A DNA stretch of 64,000 nt from Branchiostoma floridae (lineage: Eukaryota; Chordata; Leptocardii; Amphioxiformes; Branchiostomatidae): NCBI RefSeq assembly GCF_000003815.2, contig NC_049980.1, positions 926,447 through 990,446 on the forward strand, read 5' to 3'. The notes under the pieces were generated by a model. The model was not told the DNA's origin. It ran no database searches and saw nothing but the letters and a program-made list of their open reading frames with translations. Shown in pieces: positions 1-28,800 of the stretch (positions are counted from its first letter, which is position 1; each line of letters starts with the position of its first letter). The position numbers and the translations under genes were made by a program.

Positions 1-94
1 GGATAGCACATACATTACGTCCCATTAGCCGCTATTAGGCTTATGACCTCGCCCATACAGCAGACGTGACGAATAGATACATACCTGGCGTCGT

Positions 95-265
95 GTGTTG
101 CGTAACTGGTAGAGCGTTCGGCTCGGAACCTTGAGGTCCCGAGTTCGATACTCGCCATGCCCCCGACGTTGTGTCCTCGGGAAAGCCTCTCTACACGATG
201 TTCCTCATTTCACTCAAGAAAATGGTTAACTGGCGTCAGTCGGGAAAGTAAAAGACTAACATTTG
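95..265 (+). repeat. tRNA-derived SINE (family A), copy 1
   Basis: A pol-III-like head is visible: A-box-like TAACTGGTAGAGCG near 110 and B-box-like GAGTTCGATACTC near 142, followed by a body with CCCCGACGTTGTG and a GGGAAAGTAAAAGACTAAC end. The same body recurs at 20586-20755 and a related head lies on the minus strand near 15480-15645. The head has no clean cloverleaf and sits on a repeated body, so it is a SINE and not a tRNA gene. Confidence 0.65.
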
Positions 266-819
266 TCTCTACTTTGCACTGTTAAAGTTGAGTAAAATAC
301 AACATTTTCATTGTCTGTCCCCAGGCAAAAAAGGCATGCTTGCGAAATCAGACGACAGGGCGTATTGCAATGGTAACGTGTGGCGCGAAAAATGAACTTG
401 ATGTTGCTAGTAGAACTAGAAGGTGCCCGAACACAATTGTAGTTCAGGTATTTTTTTTAAAAATGCACCACAGTACTTGAAAAGGTCATACAGGTTCTTG
501 TGAGCAAGACAGCAAGGTGAATTTAGGCAGAATACGTCGGATTTGAGACTGTACAAGTTGGATTACGGCGTTTCTCTGGTCGGCGTGAATTTGCGCCTTG
601 AAACTGTTACCGGGTCCTGCCTGTGCGTCGGCTGCAGTTCCATGACCTCCGCTGGGCGTTGCATAATTAGCCATAAAAGTGTGTTTTGAAGAGAACGAAC
701 AGGCAAATCATTTTCACCTATTGCATCAGCAAAATATAATCGATTTTTGTACATTTCCTTTTCACCCTACTTAAAATATTCATACTATGTATAAGAACAT
801 TTTCCTTGTGTGGTTACAG

Positions 820-16700
<15,881 letters not shown>

Positions 16701-18775
16701 AACTTGCTTTTGTTATACGACGAAATCTTTCTTCTAAAGCAACGGTTTCCTAACCGAACGGTTGATTTTAAAGTATTCTGCCAAAAGACCTATTCTGAAC
16801 ACCAGAAGACCATCAGAAAATCAATCAATGGTAAAGGAGTGTGTGTTTTGCTCAAGTACACATTTGAACTACAAATACCAAAGAAATTGACCTGTACGAA
16901 GTGGACAGTTAGCTTAAGACATTCCTTCCAATTATTGTGAAATAATATCAAGAAATAATTTTAGACATGTTTTTCAAAATTGATGTGAATGAAAGAGAAA
17001 GTCATGTTAAGACGATTGCCTTGACACAGAGCTATATTAATAAATCATAGATACAAATCTACACCGCAAAGGCTCATATTGTAGATGTCATAGCCAGGTC
17101 CAGTACCAACAGCTGTCAATATGAATCACCAATTTGTTTACATTGATTTGATAATAAACGTGTGAATAAGAAACGTTTCGCAAAAAAATACGAAAATGAA
17201 ATCAGTGGTCCGGACGGTTTAACAAATGACTAGAACACAGATTATGATATACCGAACAATTCTACTTCATGTTTGCTCTTACATATCTCATTCTCTGACT
17301 TTGGAATTTACCATTACATTCTATGGCATTTGTATCAGCTTTCTGATATTTCTTTGCAATTTGCGGTATATGTGAGCTCATTTTACAGCTGCTTTGTACA
17401 ATTAATAGAATGTTAGAAAACTTCTTTATTTTTTGTGAACGGGTGAAAATTGATTCTATCTGTGTAATCAAATCAGCAATTGGCCTCAGTTATTGTCTGG
17501 ATTTTTGCTATGCTCGTTATTGTAAGTTGTTTAATCGACAAATGTGGAAAAGTGAGCGATAGATTTAAAAAAAAATATCCTTACTGTTATATATGAATAC
17601 TGAATGTGTTGTGGATAAAATGTATATTCATATCATATATCAGGAAATATGTGGATCTAAAACTTTCATGCATACTTTGCATAAAAGTCAGTAGCATATT
17701 AGTAGAGTATCCGTCCTTTAATTAGGGCAAGGCCCTAAAAGCTTAATGATCAATACCTCTATGTTAGGAGAATTGTGAACAATGTATTAGTGATTACAAT
17801 TGTGTTGATTTATGTATAGTGTATGATGATGTTTAATGTGAAAGCTTCATGCATTTATCTTTAGATTAAAAATTGTCTATTAGGCTTAAGAAGAAAATGT
17901 TTTGTCTCCAGTTACCCCATGGCCCACCGACCTCAGCAAAATCTACGTTTGGGGGTTGGCCGCTAGCGCTGGCAAGTAATACCAAATTAATTAATGTTTA
18001 ATCTGACATCTGAGGGATGGAAATGTTGTAGAATCTTATCAAACTTTCTGTTGAAATTTAAGATTACTATTGTATATTGTATATCTGTAAAAATCATGAT
18101 ATGACGTTGCAAAAGATAAGACACAAAAAGACAGTCCCTGCCTGCCGACCCTATTTATTTCACATGACCGAAAGCTCACACCGACTTAAATATCTGTGGT
18201 TGACATCGTCTGGAGACCCCAAAAACTAGCGGGTGAGGGCGAGGAAAAAATCCAGCAAAAACAGTGTTGCCAAACAAAGTTGGTGTAACTAATTGATCAA
18301 CAGAACACATTAAACCAAAAGAAACGACAAGTATTTATTTCTAGGAGGTTGTAGGTTGTCTTCTTCATCTTGACTAATATAAGTTGAAGTAATCGATGCT
18401 GTAGTATATTGATAAGAACATTATAAGAAAGTACGTGGCTCCAACGGCAAGGACTTTATATGGCATATGACTTTGATGAGAATACTCTTAAGCACAGTTT
18501 GTCAAACTCTTTGACAGATTTAGCACGTTTTGCGGTATTACATATCGAATTTTAGGACAAGCTTTGACGGCACATGTTGGCCATTTCAAGGCAATTGCGT
18601 TAGCCTTGAAGGGGATCATTTTTCTGGAGAACATACGAAAAGTAACGCGCAAGCGGAGGTCATCAATAAAATAATGTCAATGTAACCTTATATAATAGAA
18701 AACAGAACATTTTTCCTCAATTAGTTTGGGGCTATAATGATTGGTATCCTCAGTGACTGAGAAACCTATAAAGAC
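16701..18775. other. RTK 3' UTR and intergenic AT-rich sequence
   Basis: No coding signal was found. The first part is presumably 3' UTR, with candidate polyadenylation signals AATAAA near 17037 and 17152. The rest is AT-rich single-copy-looking sequence. Confidence 0.4.
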
Positions 18776-18777
18776 TA

Positions 18778-18905
18778 ACGTCACATTTCGAATCCAAGGC
18801 CCAGCAGGGCTGTTTGTTGAAACGAAAAATAAAAGTGTATGCTAGAATATCATACTTTTCGTTCCCGAAAGCTGCCCGGCCGGGCCCCTTTTCGGAAAAT
18901 GTGAC
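18778..18905. mobile_element. short palindromic MITE
   Basis: AACGTCACATTTCGAA on the left is mirrored by TTCGGAAAATGTGACGT on the right; internal CATACTTTTCGTT and its mirror are also visible. A related half-element (ACGTCACATTTCC ... GCCGGGCTG) occurs at 23080-23150. Confidence 0.6.
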
Positions 18906-19394
18906 GTAGGCCTTACTTGATGTTATAACGATGAAGAATCCATACTTTCCTTATTGGTAGTTCTGGGAATGAAAATGGTCTTCTCAGTTATAGCAGTATG
19001 ACCCTGTGAGAGATCGTGGTTTTTAGGCTAAGAAGTTAGTTAATGTACCACAGAATGTAATATTTTTGTCGACAGTATAATTTTGACCATATCTGCCATT
19101 CCCAAATGCGATGTATTTCACCATGAACGTTGTGCAATAAAAAGATAAGAATATCTTTCCAATAAATTAATATGATACCAATGTATAAACTGCATCAACA
19201 GTACAAGCTTTATCTAATAATAAGCACGTATACCGTATTTTCTCTAATAAGTGCGCGCTGTGCATGTATTATACTATTCCGTCTGTCTGCTGCAATAAAA
19301 GATACACTTTTTTGGATGGACACTTGTATCTGGGTTGTTGTACAGTAAGTTACATATCGAAATTGCAGAGAGATGTACGGAAGCCAAAACATTA

Positions 19395-20580
19395 ATGAAT
19401 GCACTTTAGTGCCTGCACGGTAGTGACTACAACATACACAGTGACTACATCTTAGTTACCACAGCATCGTAATTGTACCATTCTAGTGACTTCACCAGTA
19501 GTAGCTACAATATTGTGACTGCATCATATATAGTGACTGTACCATTGTGACTGCATCATAGTGACCTCACCATAGTTATCACATAAACGTAACAGTACCA
19601 TTGTAGTGACTGCATCACTAGTGGCTACATCATAGTGACTTCACCGGAGTGACCACAGAATCGTAACAGTACCATTGTAGTGACTGCACCAGTAGTGGCT
19701 ACAATATTGTGACTGCACTATATATATTGTGACTGCACCATTCTGACTAAATCATAGTGACTGCACCATAGGGACTACACCCTAGTGACCACAGTATCGT
19801 AACTGTACCATTGTAGTGACTGCACGAGTAGTGGCTACAATATTGTGACTGCACCATATACAGTGACTGCACCATTGTGACTACATCATAGTGACTGCAC
19901 CATAGTGACTACACCCTAGTGACCACAGCATCGTAACTGTACCATTGTAGTGACTGCACCAGTAGTGGCTACAATATTGTGACTGCACTAGGGCTGGGTA
20001 TCGCATTCGGTACAGCGTACCGATACAAAACCGGTTTTTCTTATTGGACCGGTCCAGAAAAACCGGACCTGAAAAAATTAGGTGGACCGGATGTTGGACC
20101 GATTAGAACATTAACAGATTATTTTAACAGGCATTCACACGTTTTGCGCTTGCAGGTGGAAGAAAATAACAAGAGTGAAGTAGAGTAGAGTTTATAGTAA
20201 TTTCTACCAAGTTTTAAAGCCAATCGTACAGGTGCAGGTAGCGTTGAAGGGTTTTAAAACGCCAGTGTAAGTCTAATACTCCACCAAACAGATTTCTTTG
20301 TAGTGAAATGGACCATTGTTATGAGTCATACTGAATCAGGTCCAGGTTCAGGTCCGGACCTGGACCTGATCATCTGGACCTGAACCGGACCTGGACCTGA
20401 ATTTTCTGTACCGGTACCCACCCCTAGACTGCACCATACATAGTGACTGCACCATTGTGACTGCATCATAGTGACTTCACCCTAGTGACCACAGCATCGT
20501 AACGGTACCATTTTACTGACTGCACCGAGTGGTGTTACAATATTGTGACACCATATATATTGACTGCACCATGCATTGTG
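19395..20580 (+). repeat. GTGACTGCACCA minisatellite with higher-order units
   Basis: Degenerate 10-13 bp words (GTGACTGCACCA, GTGACTACATCA, GTAACTGTACCATTGTA) are arranged in a longer unit of roughly 110-130 bp that includes CACAGCATCGTAACTGTACC and AGTAGTGGCTACAATATTGT. The unit is seen at about 19470, 19570, 19660, 19790 and 19920. A hAT-like element interrupts the array at 19989-20426. Confidence 0.8.
19989..20426. mobile_element. hAT-like non-autonomous element, 8-bp target duplication
   Basis: GACTGCAC is duplicated at 19981-19988 and 20427-20434. Ends are TAGGGCTGGGTA and, inverted, TAGGGGTGGGTA. Subterminal ACCGGTCC and AGGTCCAGGTCC-type words repeat. Eight-bp duplications with TAGGG ends fit hAT elements. 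It landed inside the minisatellite. A second copy is at 63403-63860. Confidence 0.8.
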
Positions 20581-20585
20581 ACTGC

Positions 20586-20755
20586 AGAGGTTCCGTGTTC
20601 GATACTCGCCGTGTCCCCGACGTTGTGCCCTTGGGAAAGGCACTTTACATGACCTTCCTCACTTAACCCATGGCCAGGTGTATGAATGGGTACCTGACTT
20701 TGGCCGGGGAAGTAAAAGAAAAGACTACCTTTACCTTCTACCTTCTATGTGGTAC
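20586..20755 (+). repeat. tRNA-derived SINE (family A), copy 2, 5' truncated
   Basis: Starts within the B box (GTGTTCGATACTCGCC) and continues with CCCCGACGTTGTGCCC and CGGGGAAGTAAAAG, matching the copy at 95-265. The A box is missing. Confidence 0.6.
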
Positions 20756-20759
20756 TGTT

Positions 20760-23060
20760 AATATAAGTTACAAACTTGCGTGTAGTACCTCGTCAGAAGC
20801 AAATAGAAGAAAAACTATACCATATTGACTTTACCGTAGTCATAACTGGCTATCAAAAACCGCGGTTGTCATGGTAACACCAGAAATGGTAAATTTTGTA
20901 ATTTGCAATTTTGCGAACTAGATTTCAGGTAAAGTCACCGAATTCCTTGGTTTTTTTTTTGTACCATGACTATAGTTACAGAAGTGACACTTGTTGGATA
21001 GTTGTAGAATATGCCACTTATAAGGAAGCCATGAGTGTAGTTGCCAACTTGGCAAGTGATACAAGTGTACCACACTGGCATCACTTTTACTACACTAGTT
21101 TACTTCATTAATACAGGAATGAATGCATTGTTAGTTGTGATGCCACGTTTTGTCACTTCAAATCTAGTTACGACGTTTATGGTGTCTATTTTGAAAATTT
21201 AGCCATCTTTTTTTTTCTTTTTTGCGCTATCTCATTTAATATTTTGCATATATGGTAGTCTGCATATATGATGTCATTCATAAAATTTATTTGCTGTGGC
21301 CTTTAACAGTATACCGACACACCGAAGACTGGTCGCACCGGTCGAACAGGTATTGCGGTAGGTCAACAACCATTACAGTACTAGTATACCGGCAAGGCGA
21401 AGACTTGGTCAATAGACATCTTCTTGTCTCGTCCATGCAAGCTAGCTGCTTCATCTCTTCTTTCAAGCACCAGGTAAAGTTACTAGTAGGTCACTCATTT
21501 CTTTCCTGTTTGAATTTTGGTTAACTCTGTTTTTTTGGTGACGCCTTGCCCTTGGGGTGAACATATAGGTAGAGTAGTCTGCAAGAATGTGTCCATCTGA
21601 ATGCTCTATGGTCCACGAGAATGTTCGGAAGTTCCAAGGAGTACTTTGCAGGGAGTACTGATAATGAAAATAACTTTATTAGGAACTGCGATGGTAGAAA
21701 GCAGGGCATGCAAGCTCCCTGGTGGTATTTATCCAAGAAAACTGGGAAGTCGGTTAGACATATAACAGTTATGTCAGACAGAAGAAGTAATTCAAGTGAT
21801 AGAGATATTTGTTCGTATAGTCACTGTATATTGTGCATCGTACGTGCAGTTAAAGATATATATAGCATTATACACCAATACTGGACATTACAGTTAGCAT
21901 CACAAAATCTTTATGGCTACGGAAACAGAAAGGAAAAACCTCAATGACAGGACCTCCAGCCGATTGCCGGTTTGAGTTGTCTTATGTTCACCTTGTTCCT
22001 CAATCGTCGCCAGACGAGGAAGGAATGCCTAAATAACATGTCGTTTTAAATTACTCATTTGCACAATTAACGAGAAAATACTGTAATTCCATAGTCGGGT
22101 TAATATCATACTTTAGACATTGCAAGGCCCACGAAATTTCAATACTATTAGACATTTCTCGTGAAAATCAGTGTCACATGTACACAATTCATGAGGAACT
22201 GCTACAACAGCCTTCTTTGCTGAGATTTTATGCTATTTTGGTAGAGAAGATTATTGCAAATGATGCAATTTATGCAAATGAGATCTTTATTTACAGAATC
22301 AAGGAGATAAAATTATCATACTTACATCAAAAATGGTACTATCATTTGGCAAAAGTGAGTGAATGAATCTTGCAATTCAGGGTTACATTCGCATAATTGA
22401 GAAAATCAATCTTTTGTTAATCAAAAATATTCAACTTGTGTTGTTTTTTAGTATAGATTTACTCAGGGTAGCCTACGCAATATTACGGTTGTTAACCTCC
22501 TCTTGTTTGCCACTCTGGAATTCCCACGCTTCGCAACTCTTCTGTCCCTTCTCCGAAATGTTATTTACCCCATCCTATGCCTACTACTTACACATCCACG
22601 TAACCGATCGCACCGGTCTTGCAGTCTGCAATGTCTGTTCACTATACATACAAGCAACATTGTGAAAACCTGGTTAACTGGTTCTTGTACACCAAACAAG
22701 TTGTACATCTCTTTATCTCTCGTGGTAGAAGATAAATAATTTCCGTGTAATATAACCAGCTGCTGTCGCGCCGCGTGCCTTCGAAGCTGGTGTGTTACTC
22801 CGAAGGGCGGTTATACCGGCTATATAGATACAGATAAAGAGATAAAGATACAGAAGTAAACGTTAAAGTCTCTCATTTCTTACCTGTTTGAATTTCAATT
22901 GACTGCACATGTATTTGGGGGGGGGGGGGGTACCCAATGGTCACCTTAGGTGAAAATCCAAAGGTGACCTTGATTGACCAAGGTTAAAGATTACATGACT
23001 AGTACTGGGAGGGCATATTGTCCTTAAGTCAGAAACATTACAGCATGATGAAGGCACCTT
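20760..23060. other. intergenic region without recognised gene
   Basis: No conserved coding exon was seen. Contents are AT-rich sequence, a dispersed repeat at 22050-22440 and short simple repeats (for example GATAAAGAGATAAAGATACA near 22833, a G run at 22917-22930). Confidence 0.4.
22050..22440 (+). repeat. dispersed AT-rich repeat, copy 1
   Basis: TACTCATTTGCACAATTAAC, then ATACTGTAATTCC, GTCACATGTACA, GCTACAACAGCCTT and GGTAGAGAAGAT follow in the same order as on the minus strand of 43370-43720. Identity is moderate. Repeat class unknown. Confidence 0.6.
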
Positions 23061-23079
23061 GCGTGAACTGTGAACGGCG

Positions 23080-23150
23080 ATTATGCGACCCTTACGGCCT
23101 ACGTCACATTTCCTACTCGGGGTACGGCCGGGCTGTTAGCGGAAACTAAA
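23080..23150. repeat. half copy of the ACGTCACATTT MITE
   Basis: ACGTCACATTTCC, GCCGGGCTG and GAAACTAAAAA resemble the element at 18778-18905 but only one end is present. It lies about 150 bp upstream of the first coding exon of the fusion gene. Confidence 0.35.
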
Positions 23151-23298
23151 AAAGTTTATGCTGATAGATATGAAATACGTACACTAGGGCATGCTGTTGA
23201 ATTACTTTTGTCCGCTTTGCGTTTTTGTATTGTCTGTTATATCGTGCTTTTCGTTTTCAAAACAAATGTCTTCTTTTGTTCACAGTTGTTGTTCAACA

Positions 23299-25095
23299 AT
23301 GGCACTCATTCCAAGACTGATGCAGTACAACAGTCTCCGCAAGGTGATGCTAACGGCAGGCCGATCGATAACGCCTCCTAGCGGCAGCATCGCCCAGTGC
23401 AGGGAACGGTCATCGCTAGCTTCCCCGCTCATGAGATCCATGCTGGTCCTGAAGAATTCGCCTGCATGCCTTCAACGGTTTAGCGAGGCAGAAGCCGACT
23501 CCTACTTCTTGGATCTTGAAGATGGGATACCAAAAGACCAGCGAGACTCTGCTCTAAAGTTGTATGCCGAGACGCTAGAGAGCGGAATATTCCGCGGCCA
23601 TACTGTGTACGTGCGCCTCAGTGACGTCAGTGACGAAGCCAGACTACATAGAGAAGTAGACGCCCTGTGCCACCCGGACCTGACGGGCTTTATTTTACCT
23701 AAAATCAGTTCTTCTGATGACGTCAAGAAAACTGACGAAATCCTCGCCGAGTTGGAGAAGAAGAACGACCTGCTTCCCGGTCACTGCAAGATGATCCCCG
23801 TAATTGAGAATTTAGAGGGATTCTTTCACGCACCGACCATTGCAAAGGTAAGGCCTAGGGGAAATGTTGTCGTTTAGAGTACGGGCCTGAATGAATTAGG
23901 GTTGATAGGTAGAAATTCTCTTCTGTCGTAGCTACTTTAAATTTTAATTTCAGATTACAGCCGAAGATGTCCTACAATCATTTTGTAACACTGGTATTTT
24001 CGACACCATACAGAAATTATATACAGATACACTAGAAAGGTCGACATTTCCTTGGGAGCAAATACGGCATATTTAAATTAAATCCATCTTCATCCCCATG
24101 CGAAAATGTATTGTTCCATATACACCTGCGCGGATGAAGTGAGTAAGTCGTCCCGAGGTATTACATAGGGGCATGGCCAGTATTGAACCTGGGACCTACA
24201 CACCACACCGATGCATCCTCCTACGCACGGTCCCCAATGGCTAGCTAACTCCAAGCCTATTGGGGCCCTGCTATCTCATGCCCCACCAGCCGTTACTGTG
24301 ATTGTCACCACAAACCAGCTGTCAGCCAATCAGAGAATAGGCATTTCTTGGGCTTTCTGTTTACGAAAGCCATCTCGCAAAGGCCGCTCGGAAGCTGTCA
24401 GCCAATCATGTTACGTCTTACATAGCACCATCCTCCTACGCCCGATCCCCAACGGCTGACTGCCCACTTTTGATATAAGGGTAAGCTCATTAATATTTAT
24501 AAGCAGGGCGGCCAGGAACTGGTCTGAGTGCGTCAGATAGCAGAGGTGACCACAAGGAGTATCGACACGACTGTGGTCCCTCTGCGTAGGAGAATGCACC
24601 GATGCCATACAGATACAACTAAATGGATAACATTTTCAGGCATCCCCGCGTTTGGCAGGACTCTGCTGTGGAAACGCGGATTTTGCTGCGTGTTTCCAGC
24701 GACCACCTGGCAGCCCGATTGAACATTCCTTAGAGCTCCGAGTTCTACAATCAGCTAAAGCGGCGGGGATAACTGCACTAAACGCAACCTCCTACCTGGA
24801 CAACTTCCCCCGTCTTGAACGTGACGTCACGCGATATAAGACGCTCGGATTTGATGGTATCATACGTCATATATTTGTTACCGTCTTGAAAATGATGGTA
24901 TTTTTTTTGGTGTGTCTGCTTTAATCTCCAAGCAGATCCTACAGTGGTATGAGATACTTGATACGCCAATGAGAGTATCTGATCAAGCTTGCCACCGGGG
25001 CAGCCTTCGCTCCGTTGCCAGTGTGTCAAATACTTTATGCCGCCAAAGGATCTGCTTTTAGATTATTCTTATGCTTTGGTCTTGATTTGTTTGTT

Positions 25096-25144
<49 letters not shown>

Positions 25145-25854
25145 ACGTGTGTTGGGGTGTGCGTGTGTGTGTTGGTGTGTGTGTGTGTTTGCGTGCGCGT
25201 GTGTTTGCGTGTATTTGTGCACGACTGCATTTGGTTTAATGCATATTCAATAGTTAATGTGATCATATTCTTGTCAGCCTGGCGAAATCACTCATTCTTT
25301 TCAAACCTGAAACCGTTACACTTATCCCGGTCCAGCTCCATCGATGTCTGTATTTTCACAGGGGTTATAGTGCTTCATCCGTCGCTGGTGCCGTTTGTAA
25401 ACCAACTCTACACCCCTACACGGCAAGAGATAGACTGGGCCGAACAAGTCACGGCGGGAGTAAGAGTCTACCAGCGATCAGCCCAGGAATACAGACAGTT
25501 CATCGGGCCTCCTCATCTTCCCAGCGCCTCTCACATCCTGGAGACGCACGGTAAGATCAAGGTGTTGGAATCATCTGTAAGTAGAAATACCAAACCTAAT
25601 GAAGATATGGGCACCGTTAAGCCATTACAGCGGAAAGGCGGACTCTCAGCAAACTCCATAAAAGGAGGAGAATGGACCCCCGGTATCGTACCCGTGACCT
25701 TGGATTCGTCATGGCGTGCAGCCTGGAACTCGTCATTTCTCAACACTCGGAGGCTGAACAGTGATGATGTGGCGGCAAGGCAGATGGGTCTTCCGGGAAT
25801 CCAACCTCCTTTCCATCTACTGAAGACCTTGGCGATGTCTTTAGCTGTGGCAAA
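23299..25854 (+). CDS. fusion gene, lyase part (exons 1-3)
   Basis: Family landmarks in order: [10 protein letters not shown] (substrate-loop region), [12 protein letters not shown] (acidic metal/substrate motif, like LDCEDG in CLYBL), [26 protein letters not shown] (like PFVET), [11 protein letters not shown] (like FGGEDF, keeping the Asp), [20 protein letters not shown] then [14 protein letters not shown] (like KQVIHPNQ) and IDWAEQV. Exon 3 continues past the usual end of CLYBL through a polar linker ([15 protein letters not shown]) into the start of the hotdog region, so the fusion is encoded within one exon and is not an artefact of joining distant exons. Confidence 0.87.
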
Positions 25855-28800
25855 GTAAGGCTATTATTTTAAATGCCTTTACATGGGATAACCATTAAGC
25901 GTACTGGGACTGATTAATGTTTTTTTGCTGTATCTGTTATAGTGTCTTACGATAGCCTGATTCATAAATTGTCAGGTGTTATTCAGAATGAAGCAAAATA
26001 AAACCCTTACGATTCCGGAGACGTTTCGTTTATGAAAAGCATAATCTATATAAGGTCTATAAGAAGTCATAAAAGACATAGTCCGAATGCATATGAAATA
26101 CAAAAAAAAGTCTTACTAATAGACAGTTAACTTACAAATCTTATTTTACAATGATCCACTTAATGTACAATTTTCGTGGCAAGACTAAAATATTCTGAGT
26201 TATAAGAGCAAATGTCTGTAAGGATCAAACAATGGTGGCAAAGGTCACAAAATAGATTTGGCTCATATTTTGCACAGTGATAGTACTTGGTCCACAACCC
26301 CTCAAAATAGCTTTCTTTTAGATCAAAACTCCTTGTTGCCATGGTAACGGGCAAACAAAGTTTTCTGGCCATTTTTCCCAATTTTCGCATCTCAAAAACA
26401 CAGAAATCAGCATATTTTACGGCACTGTCTCGGCAACACCTTTAAACCTATCATCAAAACAAAACAAATCTAAATAGACCAACATTTTGGCTTTTTAAAA
26501 ATTGTTGTGAAATTTCCAAAGTCGTACATTTTCGTTCTTGGGCAGCCTGAAAACAGTGCAATGTTTCAAGCTTCAAAAAAATTTGATTTTTGGCCCAACT
26601 TTGTAACGCTATAAGTGCCAAGCTGGTAATTTTTTTGGCTTGAAATTTGTACCATATATAGATCATTAGAATACAGTCAAACCTGTCTATAGCGGCCACT
26701 CAAGGGACTGGTCAAAATTGGCCACTATAGAGAGGTGGCCACTATAGAGAATATGCTAATAATTAATTGACCACAAGCAATAACTTACACATGGTTTTAG
26801 TACCCACTGATCTTTATTCACATAATACAGTACTGTACATGTACTGCAATGAGTTTTACACTATATGTATTAAGAAAACAAAAGCTATAAAAAGTTTTAA
26901 TTGTTCTACAGTTGATATTGTCTGAAGAGACCGGTATCGTCATATTTCTTTGATATTTCGTCTTGTATCCTTTGATACTTCACCGTCCGTGTGTTTTTTT
27001 TTTTTTTTTTTTAAATTTTTTTATTGATTTTCAAAGAAACGAAACACATACAAACACATGCATGGCACGTAAATCGTAAACAGAAAGAGACATGTGTGAA
27101 CCTATAAAACTGATAAGTAAAACACAGTGAACTTAATAAGAAATGAAGTTCAAGAAATTATACCCCAATTACCGTTGCAGTAGTACATGAGACATATCAA
27201 ATTATATATAACCAATCAATTTACCCCATTTACCAATATGCTTTCTAGTTTTGTTTAGTCTTCTGGCGATGATATTTTCTAATTTAAAATAATATGACAT
27301 ATATGAAATAAATGATTCTAGGCTAAGATGTCTGTTGCGGTATTTGAAAATGAAATGTTTACCTAACAAAATAACAAAATTGGACAAAGCTGGAACACGA
27401 TCACTTATAATACCAAATAACACATTAAACAAAGTAAGATGTAAATAATTCCCAGTGTGCTTAAAATACCAATCCTGTACCTGTATCCAAAATTTTGTAA
27501 CAATCCTACAATCCCAAAATAAATGAATGTCTGATTCTTCCTCTTCTGTGCAATAACTGCAAAGTGATGTATCTATTACCCCCCACCTGTGCAATATCTT
27601 ATTGGTAGTTAGAAATTTAAATAGTAATTTGTATTGAAACATGCGTAGTTGGGAATCAATGGTAACTTTATAGGGTAAACTGTATACTATTTTCCATTGT
27701 ATGGGTGTGTTTAAGTATTCCCCCCACGAGTATTGGATCCGGTCAGAGATATCCCATAGCCTGGCGTCAGACATGAAAAATGAATACAAATGTTTATTAA
27801 TATTTGGAAATTGAAGCCAGTTTATGTTTCTACACGCCGGAACACAAACCCTTAACTCTGGTGACACCTGTCGTAGTAAATGTTTCCAATTGCTAGGAAT
27901 TGCTGATATGATTTGATTATACTTAAACTCTGCACATGTGTCCCCAAATTTTAATAGTAAGTCTTGGAAAGTTAAAAGCTTATTTTGTGAGTCTAAAATA
28001 TCATTTACAAAGACTACCCCCCTGTTGTATAGTGACATCAAAAAGCATGGTTTTCCGGATATGCGAATGTGTGAATTTAGGCAGATAGGCTGTTGTTTCA
28101 CTTCCTGTGCAGTCTCTGGAGGGCGTAGTTGAAACTTAAGCCACGCCTGTATTACATGCCTAAAGAATTGACTGATTTGTGCCTTTTCTTTCATAACTAT
28201 TTCGAAATCACGAAGTGTGAGTTGCGAAAAGGGAAATACATTAGTTGTAAATAAAACACTTGAGCAAAGTAGCAGTTTAGAGCAGAACCATTTATCATTA
28301 TGGTACAATTTGGGCACCCAAGAAGCCTTCAGGGTAAGATCAACAGCCTGCAAGTTCCTAAGTTTGAGACCGCCATATTCGTAGAGATTATAAACTGTTT
28401 TTCTTTTCACTCGTTCTGGTCCACCACTCCACAGAAACTTAAATATTTTTTTCTCAAACCTCTCGAAGAAAGAGGGAGGTGGAGAAGGAAGGGATTGAAA
28501 CAAGAAGATAAATTGCGACACTATCAGGGAATTAATTAGAGTAACCTTACCTAGAAGAGAAAGTAGTTTTCCTTTCCAGGGATTTAAAAGCTTATCTATC
28601 TTTGATTCTTTTCGGTCAAAATTCAAAGCAACAATATCTGATAGATACTTGGGGATATGGATTCCTAAAATGTCTACAGGGCCATCTGTCCACTGTAATG
28701 GTAGTAAGCAAGGAATAAAGAAGTTGGTGTCTCTTAACGAACCTATTCGTACTATCATACACTTATCAAAATTTGGCACTAAACCTGACAATGTTGAGAA

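Noticed and set aside
486-674. Minus-strand ATG frame (MANYATPSGGHGTAADA...) that looks compositionally coding
   Set aside because: It could be a first exon of a neighbouring minus-strand gene, but I recognise no family, see no clear donor, and find no further exon before the window edge.
23191-23298. Upstream in-frame start for the fusion protein (MLLNYFCPLCV...)
   Set aside because: It crosses a probable acceptor (TTTCACAG at 23278-23285) and resembles intron sequence; ATG 23299 gives a better N-terminus.
24989-25361. Long open frame through the GT repeat joined to the lyase exon
   Set aside because: Valine/cysteine runs come from the microsatellite; a good acceptor (TTTTCACAG) at 25361 and matching phase show the exon begins at 25362.
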